The notes below the pieces were generated by a model, which saw nothing but the letters and a program-made list of their open reading frames with translations, was not told the origin of the DNA and ran no database searches. A stretch of 64,000 nucleotides of DNA from Locusta migratoria (Eukaryota > Arthropoda > Insecta > Orthoptera > Acrididae). The stretch spans positions 265,103,151-265,167,150 of the forward strand of contig CM048750.1 of the NCBI GenBank assembly GCA_026315105.1, in the 5' to 3' direction. Positions within the stretch are counted from its first letter, which is position 1. Every line of letters begins with the position of its first letter. Of this stretch, positions 53,888 to 63,665 are shown one piece after another. The position numbers and the translations under genes are program-made.

Positions 53888-54084
53888 GCCGGCCGCGGTG
53901 ACCGAGGGGACTGAGGCGCTCCAGTCACGGTCTGCACGGCCACTACGGTCGGGGGTTCGAATCCCCCCTCGGGCATGGATATTTGTGCCGTCCTTAGACT
54001 TAGCTAGTTCGTAAGTAGTTTGTAAGCTTAGGGACTGATGACCCCGTAATTAAGTCCCATAAGTTCTACAAACATTTGAACATT
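53888..54084 (+). mobile_element. SINE, subfamily A, with 11-bp TSD
   Basis: TAGTTCGCGAA flanks it (53877-53887 and 54085-54095). This is a well-preserved copy: head GGCCGCGGTGACCGAGGGG, B box GGGTTCGAATCCCCC, hairpin arms GGGAC 54031-54035 and GTCCC 54054-54058, and tail ACAAACATTTGAACATTTA. Confidence 0.95.
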
Positions 54085-54360
54085 TAGTTCGCGAACGAAC
54101 TAGTTCGGATGTGCGCCCCGACAGGCGAACTAGTTAGCTGATCCCTCGCGTCTTAGTTCGTCCGCTCCTTTTCCGAAGACTGGCGGGTAACAGCGAGAGG
54201 ACGCGAGAGCGTTCAGAATCACGCAATTCCCTTCTGCCAGTTGCCATCATTTTGAGCTGAGATGCAGCTCAGCTGTAGTTTTAGTAGCGGTAGCAAAAGC
54301 CAAAAGGAGCGGACGAACTAAAAAGAGCGACCTACTTCGCGGCCGAGCTGCGAATTAAAA

Positions 54361-54487
54361 GGAGAGCTACCGGTCGCGAACTAAAAGGAGAGTTACCGAT
54401 CGCGAACTAAAAGATGCGCGATAGGCCGCGAACTAAACGATGCGCGATAGGTCGCGCACTAAACGATGCGCGATAGGTCGCGAATAG
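54361..54487 (+). repeat. 26-bp minisatellite, about five units
   Basis: Units begin at 54361, 54387, 54413, 54439 and 54465. The first two start GGAGAG and the last three GATGCGCGATAGG. All share the CGCGAACTAAA core, degraded in the last unit. Confidence 0.9.
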
Positions 54488-54907
54488 AATTAAAATTCAC
54501 GTGTTTGCCTTCTGCTGATGAGAGCCATTTCGAGGTTAGCGTCTGCCTGCTAGATTACATAGTTCAGTGCTACAAAATTTCTGCTTTGAAGTATTCTGCA
54601 GTCTGCAATATCTGACTAATAAATTCCATAATACCAAGATATAGAGATAACTCTAAACTTAAACGCGACAAATTATCCACAAACTGTTTCTTTTGGTTTG
54701 CGTGATATCGTTAGCGGGTCAAACAGCAAGCGCATGGAGCAGCTAGGTGGGGGAACTTCTCCCTCCACCTGCATGCGCAGACCACGCCGCTCAGCCGTCA
54801 CTGGGAGCGGACGAACTAAAAGAACGAACTAGTTCACGGAAGAGCCACGAACTAAAGTGAGCGCTCCCGATCGCGAACTATTATGCGCAGGTCTAATGGA
54901 GACTAGT

Positions 54908-55014
54908 AGTACAGCGTGGCACCGCAGGGAGCGCTAAAGATTGTCACCGCCCCTCTATGTATAGTCTATCTCTTTGTAAGCACGTGGAAGTGTTGGCGCT
55001 CCATATAAGCAGGA
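54908..55014. other. Spacer with a TATA-like motif
   Basis: CCATATAAGC at about 54995-55004 lies just before the nested LINE. It may be coincidental. Confidence 0.25.
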
Positions 55015-55026
55015 CCTTCGGCTGCT

Positions 55027-55229
55027 CAAAAAAATGTTCAAATGTTTGTTAAGCTTATGGGACTTAACTACGGGGTCATCAGTCCCTAAACTTACAAACT
55101 ACTTATGAACTACTTACGAACTAAGACGGCACAAATATCCATGCCCGAGGGGGGATTCGAACCCCCGACCGTAGTGGCCGTGCTGACCGTGACTGGAGCG
55201 CCTCAGTCACCTCGGCCACCGCGGCCGGC
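55027..55229 (-). mobile_element. SINE, subfamily A, with 12-bp TSD
   Basis: CCTTCGGCTGCT flanks it (55015-55026 and 55230-55241). Minus-strand head GGCCGCGGTGGCCGAGGTG, B box GGGTTCGAATCCCCC, hairpin region and tail are all present. Confidence 0.95.
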
Positions 55230-55435
55230 CCTTCGGCTGCTAACAGCCACTGGCAAGAGAGGCTTCTCTTCAAGCTGCTCGACCTTGGCTTGCCCCTGCC
55301 ACACGTCCGCCTGCTCCACTCATATCTTCAGGACAGGACGTTCTGCGTTCGCACCAAGGACCTCTCCACCCGCCGCATCATCCGCGCTGGGGTCCCCCAG
55401 GGCTCCGTCCTGGGTCCGATCCTGAATATCTAATA

Positions 55436-57054
55436 CAGGGTGTTACAAAAAGGTATGGCCAAACTTTCAGGAAACATTCTTCACACACAAAGAAAGAAAA
55501 TGTTTTGTGGACATGTGTCCGGAAACGCTTAATTTCCCTGTTAGAGCTCATTTTAGTATTTCTCTTTAAATGTAAATTGAAATAATTCGTGCAGACAATT
55601 GTCAAAATACCCAATTGCTTCGTTAGTATGTACTGCACTTCCTCGATTGACCGCCAGTTGGCCCAATTGAAGGAAGGTAATGTTGACTTCAGTGCTTGTA
55701 TTGACATGCGACTCATTGCTCTACAGTACTAGCATGAAGCACATCAGTACGTAGCATCAACTGGTTAGTGTACATCACGAACGTGGTTTTGCAGTCAGTG
55801 CAATGTTTACAAATGCGGCGTTGGCATATGCCCATTTGGTGTATGGATTAGCACGGGGCAATAGCCGTGGCGCGGTACGTTCGTATCGAGACAGATTTCC
55901 AGAACGGAGGTGTCCCGACAGGAATACGTTCGAAACAATTGATCGGCGTCTTAGAGAGCACGGAACATTCCAGCCTATGACTCGCGACTGGGGAAGACCT
56001 AGAACGACGAGGACACCTGCTATGGACGAGGCAATTCTTCGTGCAGTTGACGATAACCCTAATGTCAGCGTCAGAGAAGTTGCTCCTATACAAGATAACT
56101 ACGACCACGTCACTGTATGGAGAGTGCTACGGGAGAACCAGTTGTTTCCGTACCATGTACAGCGTGTGCAGGCTGATTGGCCTTCACGGGTACACTTCTG
56201 CGAATGGTTCATTCTACAATGAGTCACTACTTATTTCAGTGCAAATGTTCTATTTACGGATGAGGCTTCATTCCAACGTGATCAAATAGTAAATTTTCAC
56301 AATCAACATGTGTGGCTGACGAGAATCCGCACGCAATTGTGCAATCACGGCGTCAACACAGATTTTCTGTGAACGTTTGGGCAGGGATTGTTGATGATGT
56401 CTTGATTGGGCCTCATATTCTTCCACCTACGCTCACTGAGGCACGTTATCATGATGTCATACGGGATACTCTACTTGTGCTGCTAGAACATGTGCCTTTA
56501 CAAGTACGACACAACATGTGGTTCATGCACGATGGAGCTCTTGCACATTTCAGTCGACGTGTTCGTATGCTTCTCAACAACAGATTCGGTGACCGATGGA
56601 TTGGTAGAGGCGGACCAATTCCATGGCCTACACGCTCTCCTGACCTCAACCCACTTGACTTTTTATGGGGACATTTGAAAGCTCTTGTCTAAGCAACCCC
56701 GGTACCAAATGTAGAGACTCTTCGTGCTTCTATTGTGGACGGCCGTGATACAATACGCCATTCTCCAGGGCTGCATCAGCGCATCAGGGATGCGACGGAG
56801 GGTGGATGCATGTATCCTCGCTAACGGAGGACATTTTGAACATTTCCTGTAACAAAGTGTTTAAAGTCACGCTGGTACGTTCTGTTGCTGTGTGTTTGCA
56901 TTCCATGATTAATGTGATTTGAAGAGAAGTAATAAAATGAACTCTAACATGCAAATTAAGCGTTTCCGGACACATGTCAACATAATATATTTTCTTTCTT
57001 TGTGTGTGAGGAATGTTTCCTGAAAGTTTGGTCGTACCTTTTTGTAACACCCTG
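55436..57054 (+). mobile_element. Mariner-like transposon copy B, complete ends
   Basis: Inverted repeats of about 137 bases (55436-55571 and 56917-57054) begin CAGGGTGTTACAAAAA and differ at only a few positions. TA lies at both junctions. The element is 1,619 bases long and interrupts the LINE between the GVPQGSVLGPIL and YTADMPRF codons. The ends look competent for mobilisation, but the transposase frame is broken. Confidence 0.85.
55803..56890 (+). pseudogene. Tc1/mariner-type transposase with DUF4817-like head, copy B
   Basis: The frame 55803-56222 carries the N-terminal part (GNSRGAVRSYRDRFPERRCP, NVSVREVAPIQDNYDHVTVW), then a TGA stop. The first catalytic Asp follows (LFTDEASFQRD, about 56246-56280), then a one-base deletion near 56315. 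The frame 56312-56692 has NVWAGIVDDVLIGPHILPP, MWFMHDGALAH and SPDLNPLDF. A nonsense change ends it at KALV, where copy A continues with YATPVPNVET. I count 41 residues from the second to the third catalytic Asp. Three breaks make it inactive, but all three acidic residues survive. Confidence 0.85.
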
Positions 57055-57391
57055 TATACAGCTGACATGCCACGTTTTAACAGTGCTCACAGGGCCCTTT
57101 ACGCTGATGACACCGCCCTCTTCTGCCGGAGCACGAATGCTCGGCATCTGGGAACTCGTCTGCAACAAGCAACTGACACGCTCAACCAGTGGGCCCCAAA
57201 ATGGAGGCTGAAGTTCAATGGAGCGAAAACACAGACGCTCATTGTCGCCAGGAAACGTGTTTCGGTCGAACTTCCTCGTCTCTCCGTGCGGGGTTTAGCT
57301 GTACCCTGGGGAAGGATAGCTGAATATCTGGGAGTGACGTTGGACAGGCGGCTTATGTGGAAACACCTCATCGATGACGTCATCTGCAAGG

Positions 57392-58733
57392 TGTAATAAC
57401 ACATCGCGACCATACCATTAGAAACACGGTATTACGACATTTTTCATCGTTACGTAATTTTAATAATTTCTTAAGAGGCAGAATATTCTCATTTTTTTTT
57501 TAATTTTTAGTAAATTCAAATTATATCAGCGTAATTCAGAGTAATAGAATCCAAGGAATACATAGGTCAAAACATTTCGTATATCAGAGATCATTTGTCA
57601 GATTGCTATAATAAATAGTACCCGTAGTTGAGTTACTCTCTCTCTATGTGCTCAACTTTCTCTATGCTTAACTCTCTACGTGTTTAGCTCTCTGTCACTA
57701 GATTTCTCTATGTGCTTAGCTCTCACTGGGACTAGCTCTCAGTACTTAGCTTAAAGTATTATACGCGGTTTAATTCCAAGATAGGGAAAAACCAGAGAAG
57801 ATATTAAATTTTTATTATAAACTTTTATATCGTGATCATACGCGAAAGCGAACATTATCTTTGGATCTGATCGGCATAGGCTAGGACGGAAGAATTAGAA
57901 ACTTCTGCCTCCAGTAATAAACTGATGAACATTCGTGAGATTGAAATTTGAATTTATTTAGCTAGTTTAATGCAATAACTTTTCAAAGACGTATCTTGAA
58001 GAATTAAAGTTCGTAATAAATGTATAGGATCCAGAGAGATTAATAAAAACTTTGACGAAAATAATCACGAATTGTGAACTTATAAAGTGTGTACTGTGAA
58101 AGTGTTGTGAAAGTAACTATTGATTTCAGAATAGAGAATCTATGAATCTTAAAAAAGTCTTAAACAGTTATTCGAATATTTAGTCCCCTAATATTGTCCC
58201 AGCATATTCTAAATGTGAAAATATATCTGTGACGTTCGTAAGAAATCAATGTGTGAAGGAATATATATAACAGTTTTGGTCAGGAGAAACTTATGGTGAA
58301 ATTTTCTAAAGAATAATTCTATAAGGGAAAAGTATCAGGCAAAAACAGTATCTTTCTGATGGGCGTCAAATTATCTGAACTACCGGGACTCAATGATTCA
58401 AATTTTTATTCTTTGGTTTATTAAATATCAGCTCCTGAGAAACGGATTTTCGTGCTCAAACATTACAAAAAGTCTTTAAATGAAATCCAGAACCAATATT
58501 TACAGTGAAAAATTCAACAAAGATATATATTTTATTAACTGCGAAGAAGTACCAGGTCTACCAACCTAATTTTCATACTGAGGCGACAAATAGAATTTTG
58601 AACCTATCATCCAATACAACTGTGAAAATCAAGACGTAATCTACAGCTTAAAAGTCGCAAGCCAAATATAAAACGAAGTCAACACAACTGTCGCCCTAGT
58701 CACCAAACTAAACCATGTCGCCGCCCAGTCACA
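57392..58733. mobile_element. Probable solo LTR (TG...CA, 4-bp TSD)
   Basis: The insertion starts TGTAATAACAC and ends CAGTCACA, so the termini are TG and CA, and AAGG flanks it (57388-57391 and 58734-58737). Removing it and one AAGG restores the LINE reading frame through VICKARGRLRALYPFL, which supports the borders. It is 1,342 bases, AT-rich, with AATAAA signals and no coding motif. A non-autonomous element of another class with a 4-bp duplication is possible. Confidence 0.65.
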
Positions 58734-59137
58734 AAGGCTCGGGGAAGGCTGCGGGCTTTGTACCCCTTCCTCAACCCGAAGTCTACCCTCTCGCCTCAGC
58801 TTGATGTTGCCATTTAAACCACCCTCGTCCGCCCCATATTTGACTATGTGGCGGTGGTCTCGGGGAATGCGACGCAGTCGCACATCGACCGGCTCCAAAA
58901 CCGGGTGCTTCGACTCGCCCTTCATCTGCCACGATATTTCCCTACGCAAGACCTCCTCAGGATCTCCGAAGTCCCCACCGTCAAGGCCCGATTTCAACAA
59001 GCTGCGCGGGTCCTTTACCAGAAGGCCGCTCGGTCACCCAATGTCCTCATACGGGCAATCGGCCACCTAGTGCAGCGGCTTCATACCACACAATGGCCAC
59101 ACCTGCTCCGCGCCGATTAAGTGCGGGTAGCATGTAA

Positions 59138-61790
59138 GGTGAAAGACGACCGTCTGTCATATTCCATATATTTTTGTATATTTCTATAAAGATATAATTT
59201 ATTTAATGTCGCTAGATTATCATTTTGTTAAAACTTGAACCACATTCTTTTCAAGGCTGAAGAAATAGCATTTTTATTTCATGTGTTAAAATATTAGTTA
59301 ATATTCCAAGGTTTTTCTTATTTTGTTACGTTAATAATTTATTTTTGTATCAATAAATATGTAATAAGTACGGCTTTTCCGCCACGCCACTGTATCTGTG
59401 AGAATGTGCTGTTGTTTTACCTTTAAGTGTGTGCATGAATATATGTCTGTTTGAATGTGGGGAGTGACAGCTCGCTTTGCATCGTTCTCTCTGGCTCAGT
59501 ATCGATAGCTGCTGATACTACCAAAGAGGTTTCCACACCCTTTAGTTGCGAGCTGGATGGCAAGTCTCTCGGTCCCCCACCACCGCTGTTTTGGTGGATT
59601 TTCCAGTTTCCGGTGGCTTCCCGCGTCCGGTAGCAGTTTCCCGCCTCATGACCGCTGAATCTTCATTCTGTTCCGGTTGTCTGGTGAGGTAAGGTCGGTT
59701 CTTCTCTGGTATCCGCGATATGGTAGCATTTCATTGACTAGCACGTTTAACTTAGATTCGTGAACTTAGAATCATTTTTTTGGAATATTTTCTCCGATCG
59801 TGTGCGGAAATGTGTTCTTGTTTTTCAGATCAGTGATTTCCAATAGATAAACGTGGTGTGTGTGATTGTAGTTGCAGTTTGATAACGACTTGGTATGTCA
59901 AAACCTTTTGTGATCATGTGACGGCGTATGAACTCTGTGTAAATACTTTCTAGCTTTGTGGGGCCGGATTTCTAATAGGTGATATGTTCATTTCGTACAG
60001 TGCATGTAAAAAGTTTCTCATCGTTTCCTTCCGTGAGTGATATGTGTTCCACGTGGTTGGTTCATAGAACAAAGCCTTCAGCTTCCAATCTTCTAATTTC
60101 CTCTAATATTTCGCGATCTTCTCTCCCCGCCTATTCTTCCATTCTTCTCATTTCCACTAATATTTCGCGATCTTCTCCCCCGCCTATTTTAAGTTTGCCA
60201 TTTCTTCTCCGATCGTGTGCGGAAATGTGTTCTTGTTTTTCAGTTCAGTGATTTCCAATAGATAAACGTGGTGTGTGTGATTGTAGTTGCAGTTTGATAA
60301 CGACTTGGTATGTCAAAACCTTTTGTGATCATGTGACGGCGTATGAACTCTGTGTAAATACTTTCTAGCTTTGTGGGGCCGGATTTCTAATAGGTGATAT
60401 GTTCATTTCGTACAGTGCATGTAAAAAGTTTCTCATCGTTTCCTTCCGTGAGTGATATGTGTTCCACGTGGTTGGTTCATAGAACAAAGCCTTCAGCTTC
60501 CAATCTTCTAATTTCCTCTAATATTTCGCGATCTTCTCTCCCCGCCTATTCTTCCATTCTTCTCATTTCCACTAATATTTCGCGATCTTCTCCCCCGCCT
60601 ATTTTAAGTTTGCCATTTCTTCTCCGTACAGCAATCTGACTTTATCTGTAATTCTCTCTGAGCCTTGTACAACCTCTTTCAATAGCTTCCTTATGTAATT
60701 CTAAACATTTCTATAGGTTGTATCCTGTAATTCTTAATTTTATTTTTCCGACTTTGTAATTATTTCATTTTTGTGGTTCTTCTGAGACTGGACTTCATCC
60801 GTCACTGTAATCGCCCCATATCGCGTGTAGCTGTATTTCTTTCACTTCCTTATATAATTCTCAGCATTTCTATCGGTTACATACAGTTGTTAATTTTCTT
60901 TATTTTTCGGAAACTGAATTCATTCAATTTTATCTGTTTTCGGAACCACGTGGGTCCGAATTACGACTTCCGGGGTTTGCAGCTAGTCGCCTGAATTCAA
61001 ACCACTTCTCAGACTGCAACTTAAGAATCTACCGTGATTTTGGATAATGAATCCGACTTTCAACCACTTTGCCTTCAGTGGAGTGCGTTCATTTAACGAG
61101 GCTGTGCCGTTAGCGTGTTTGCTCGCGTTTTCTGTTCAGATGGAAATTAACTTGCTATACACACGCGCAATCTCAAAACAGGCACGACAGACCAGAGCCA
61201 GCGTCCAAGTGTTTATATATTGTGTTTTGTGCTACCTCCTTCTTGCTGAATATCGCCTACGATAGCGGCGCCTACTTCCGCCTCGTCTCAACACGCTGGT
61301 TTTGGTGAGTTTCGCTGTGACTGGGCACCGTCTGCATTAATCCATGTAAGAGATGCATTTTATTGCATTAACAAAATTGGTTCTCCATTTTGCGTCTTTT
61401 ATATCTGAATAAACAAGTTTTTCAGAATAATCCGTAAGTTGACTATAAATTGTAGTTTTAGAGCACCTTCCCTCTTTTATTTAATATTGTTCTTCTCAGA
61501 TGCAATGTTGCTTACGACTAAATTCCGTTGCGCCATAAAGGTTTTCTTAGTCACCTTTCTAGGATAACTTTAATTGTGGTGCCTTATTAATGTCTGTGTA
61601 TAATAACGTTTGAGCTGCCTATGTATATTGAGCGTTGTAGTATTAACTTCCTGTTATTGAAGTAATTTGAAACGAGTCAGTTCTCAGTTTGGGTCAGTGA
61701 ACAGGGCTTTGTAGCAGGGAGTAACTAGTAGTTCACACGGACCTTATTTACTAATTTTAGTGACAAACCAAGGCTCTTGTTACGTACAGT
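59138..61790 (+). repeat. ~2.5-kb dispersed repeat R, copy 2
   Basis: Same order of blocks as 42087-44815, starting GAAAGACGACCGTCTGTC about 20 bases after the stop codon of the LINE ORF. It carries an extra 415-bp tandem duplication not present in copy 1. The position suggests it could be the LINE 3' UTR, but copy 1 has no LINE coding sequence in front. Confidence 0.7.
59791..60624 (+). repeat. 415-bp tandem duplication in repeat R
   Basis: Two consecutive units starting TCTCCGATCGTGTGCGGAAA at 59791 and 60206 are identical as far as I can read, including a 90-residue open frame present in both. Each unit also contains an internal ~50-base near-duplication around ATATTTCGCGATCTTCTC. Confidence 0.9.
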
Positions 61791-62073
61791 GGTAGACTTT
61801 TAGAGGGAAACCACTTCAGCAGACTGCAACCGTAAGGACAACCCCACCCGCCATGACACACAAACCACCAACCACCCTGTCATCTTGGAGGCATAGTTTC
61901 CGCCTTGAACTCCACAGCCAATCTGAAAGCCAGTTGTTTACGCCATGCAGCGAGCGAGGGAGCGAGCTGGCAGCCAGTCGGGGACTCACCCCTGAAGATA
62001 TTGCCCGCTGTAGGCGACGGAACGTTGTGAGAAAGATGTTTTACAGATAGACCACGGCAACTTACAAGGTGAG
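61791..62073. other. No gene seen
   Basis: Contains CCTGAAGATATTGCCCGC and GTAGGCGACGGAACG, a pairing resembling Penelope-like or foldback tails. Otherwise unassigned. Confidence 0.35.
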
Positions 62074-62343
62074 GCCGCCAATTGTGAAATTCAGATTCGA
62101 TTCATACTGCGCATAATAAAAGCTCATGGCCAGAGGTGTAATGTGGCAAAGCAGCAAGATGTACTTCTCAGCCGTTGTCGAGAAAATCGACAGTTAAATA
62201 AACCGTTGCGGTGAAATACTATCTACAATTAATAATTTCCTACAGCGGCGTGGCGCAGCGATAAGCGCTCGGGTTCGTAATCCGAAGGTCGCCGGATCGA
62301 ATCTCGCGGCATGCAACTTTTTATTATTATTTGTTTTTTGTAA

Positions 62344-62392
<49 letters not shown>
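62074..62392 (+). mobile_element. tRNA-derived SINE with (AT)n end, left copy
   Basis: It starts GCCGCCAATTGTG and carries an internal tRNA-like unit at 62245-62312 (A-box GTGGCGCAGCGATAAGCGC, B-box-like GGATCGAATCTCG). It ends with an AT microsatellite (62346-62392). The same element lies inverted at 62902-63217. Confidence 0.75.
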
Positions 62393-62396
<4 letters not shown>

Positions 62397-62899
62397 CCCG
62401 GCAATCAGTTTCAACAATTATGGATATAATAAGTTGTTTGACAGTCAAGCGAAGGGGCCGAATCGTACTCCAATTGTACCGCCTCCATTTTTCCGCTTTT
62501 TTAACGGGGTGTAACAAAACTCTCACGTACGCACTGATTTTCGACGACGTTATAAGTTGCGCTAGGGACTTCATCTAACTTCTTTCGAAAGTTAGCAGGC
62601 AACTACGCTGTTATGCGGCGGCTCGTTTCGGCCCATTCAACATCTGTCCTGTGTGTAACGAGCGAATAACGGAGTTTATATTTCATACCTGCCACAGCAA
62701 ATTTGTGTTTGTGGCGTCTCTATTCTAATTCAAACGTTTGACTTACACTATACGTATTCGTTTCGGAACATCGTTTATACTTCTTCCGTTAACTATACGT
62801 GGTAAACATTATGAAGATAATTAATAACACTCGTGAAATACAACTTTGTTTGCGGAAAACATAATGATGTTCGAAGTCGCCAGTTTTTCCTCGAGAAAC

Positions 62900-62901
<2 letters not shown>
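62393..62901. other. Spacer between inverted SINE copies
   Basis: No gene seen. AACGGGGTGTAACAAAAC near 62502 faintly resembles the mariner-like terminus but has no partner. Confidence 0.35.
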
Positions 62902-62960
<59 letters not shown>

Positions 62961-63217
62961 AATTACAAAAAAACAAATAATAAAAAAAAGTTGCATGCCA
63001 CGAGTTCGGATTACGAACCCGAGCGCTTACCGCTACGCCATGACGCTGTAGAAAATTATTAACCGTAGAGAGTATTTCACCGCAACGGTTTTTTTTTTTT
63101 TTTTTTTTGTCGACAACGGCTGAGAAGTGCATCTTCGTGCTTTGCCAAATTACACCTCTGGGCATGAGCTTCTATTATGCGCTGTATGAATCGAATCTGA
63201 ATTTCACAATTGGCGGC
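62902..63217 (-). mobile_element. Inverted copy of the (AT)n-ended SINE
   Basis: Mirror of 62074-62392: AT repeat (62902-62957), tRNA-like unit (62990-63047), and the end TGGCGGC. About 18 bases covering the B box are deleted in this copy, and the T run at 63090-63108 expands an A-rich spot. The two copies face each other (convergent). Confidence 0.8.
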
Positions 63218-63275
63218 ACCCCTTGTTAGTCCGGAAGTTTTAATTAATGAAGACGCCGGCCGTGAAAGCCTATAT

Positions 63276-63653
63276 GGCCGGTCGCGGTGGCTGAGGTGAC
63301 ACCGGGCGCCGTGGCTCAGCGCGTCCGGTCAGAGTACTCAACGCTCACTGTAAAAAAAAAAAGGCTGAGCCAAGAACTCATCGAACAAGAACGAACAAAA
63401 ACGATCGGCGTCCGCAGCAAAGAGAACTACCCATAGAGAAAAAAAAAAAGTGTCTGAGGCGCTCCAGTCACGGTCAGCACGGCCACTGCAGGGTCGGGGG
63501 TTCGAATCCCCCCTCCGGCATGGATATTTGTGCGTCTTTAGTATAAGCTAGTTCATAAGTAGTTTGTAATCTTAGGGACTGATGACCCAGTAGTTAAGTC
63601 CCATAAGTTGTACAAACATTTGAACATTTTTTTTTTTTTTTTTTTTTTTTTTT
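63276..63653 (+). mobile_element. SINE, subfamily A, with another SINE inside
   Basis: GAAAGCCTATAT flanks it (63264-63275 and 63654-63665). The head GGCCGGTCGCGGTGGCTGAG is cut at about 63298, resumes at 63450 (GTGTCTGAGGCGCTCCAG), and continues through B box GGGTTCGAATCCCCC, the GGGAC/GTCCC hairpin and a long T run. Confidence 0.9.
63299..63449 (+). mobile_element. Small poly(A)-tailed SINE nested in a SINE
   Basis: About 150 bases: ACCGGGCGCCGTGGCTCAGC, AAGGCTGAGCCAAGAACTCA, CGATCGGCGTCCGC, then a run of A at 63439-63449. I recall similar short SINEs from insect genomes. Flanking duplication is at most a few bases. Confidence 0.6.
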
Positions 63654-63665
63654 GAAAGCCTATAT

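Larger units (their letters stand above)
53871..54895. mobile_element. Inverted-repeat element with a 26-bp minisatellite
   Basis: ATGGAGACTAGT flanks the element (53859-53870 and 54896-54907). Ends share GTAGTTCGCGAAC-like and GAACTAGTTC motifs in inverted order, with a GCGCA block near both ends. The inside is crowded with CGAACTA/TAGTTCG words in both orientations. A SINE at 53888-54084 lies near the left end. No coding capacity is seen. The family is unknown to me; a hAT relative is possible. Confidence 0.6.
55242..59120 (+). mobile_element. LINE split by two later transposons
   Basis: Three pieces in order encode one jockey-group reverse transcriptase. 55242-55435 has LLFKLLDLGLPLPHVRLL, the surface helix and GVPQGSVLGPIL. 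57057-57391 has YTADMPRF, LYADDTALFCRS, LNQWAPKWRLKFN, YLGVTLDRRLMW and HLIDDVICK. 58738-59120 has RGRLRALYPFLNPKSTLS, LVRPIFDYV, LQNRVLRLALHLPRY and a TAA stop at 59118. A mariner-like element and a probable solo LTR separate them. Only a few internal stops exist. The catalytic YADD is intact. The 5' part is absent. Confidence 0.85.

Noticed and set aside
54361..54487. CRISPR-like array
   Set aside because: The 26-bp units follow each other without unique spacers and lie in an insect transposon-like element.
59979..60639. Two paralogous short genes encoding the same ~90 residues
   Set aside because: They are the same frame in a 415-bp tandem duplication of a non-coding repeat. The homologous part of copy 1 has no such frame.
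42271..61790. A single giant LTR element with R copies as its two LTRs
   Set aside because: The orientation agrees, but the two copies are far more diverged than LTRs of a recent insertion, and the 14-kb interior is filled with unrelated elements and no gag-pol.
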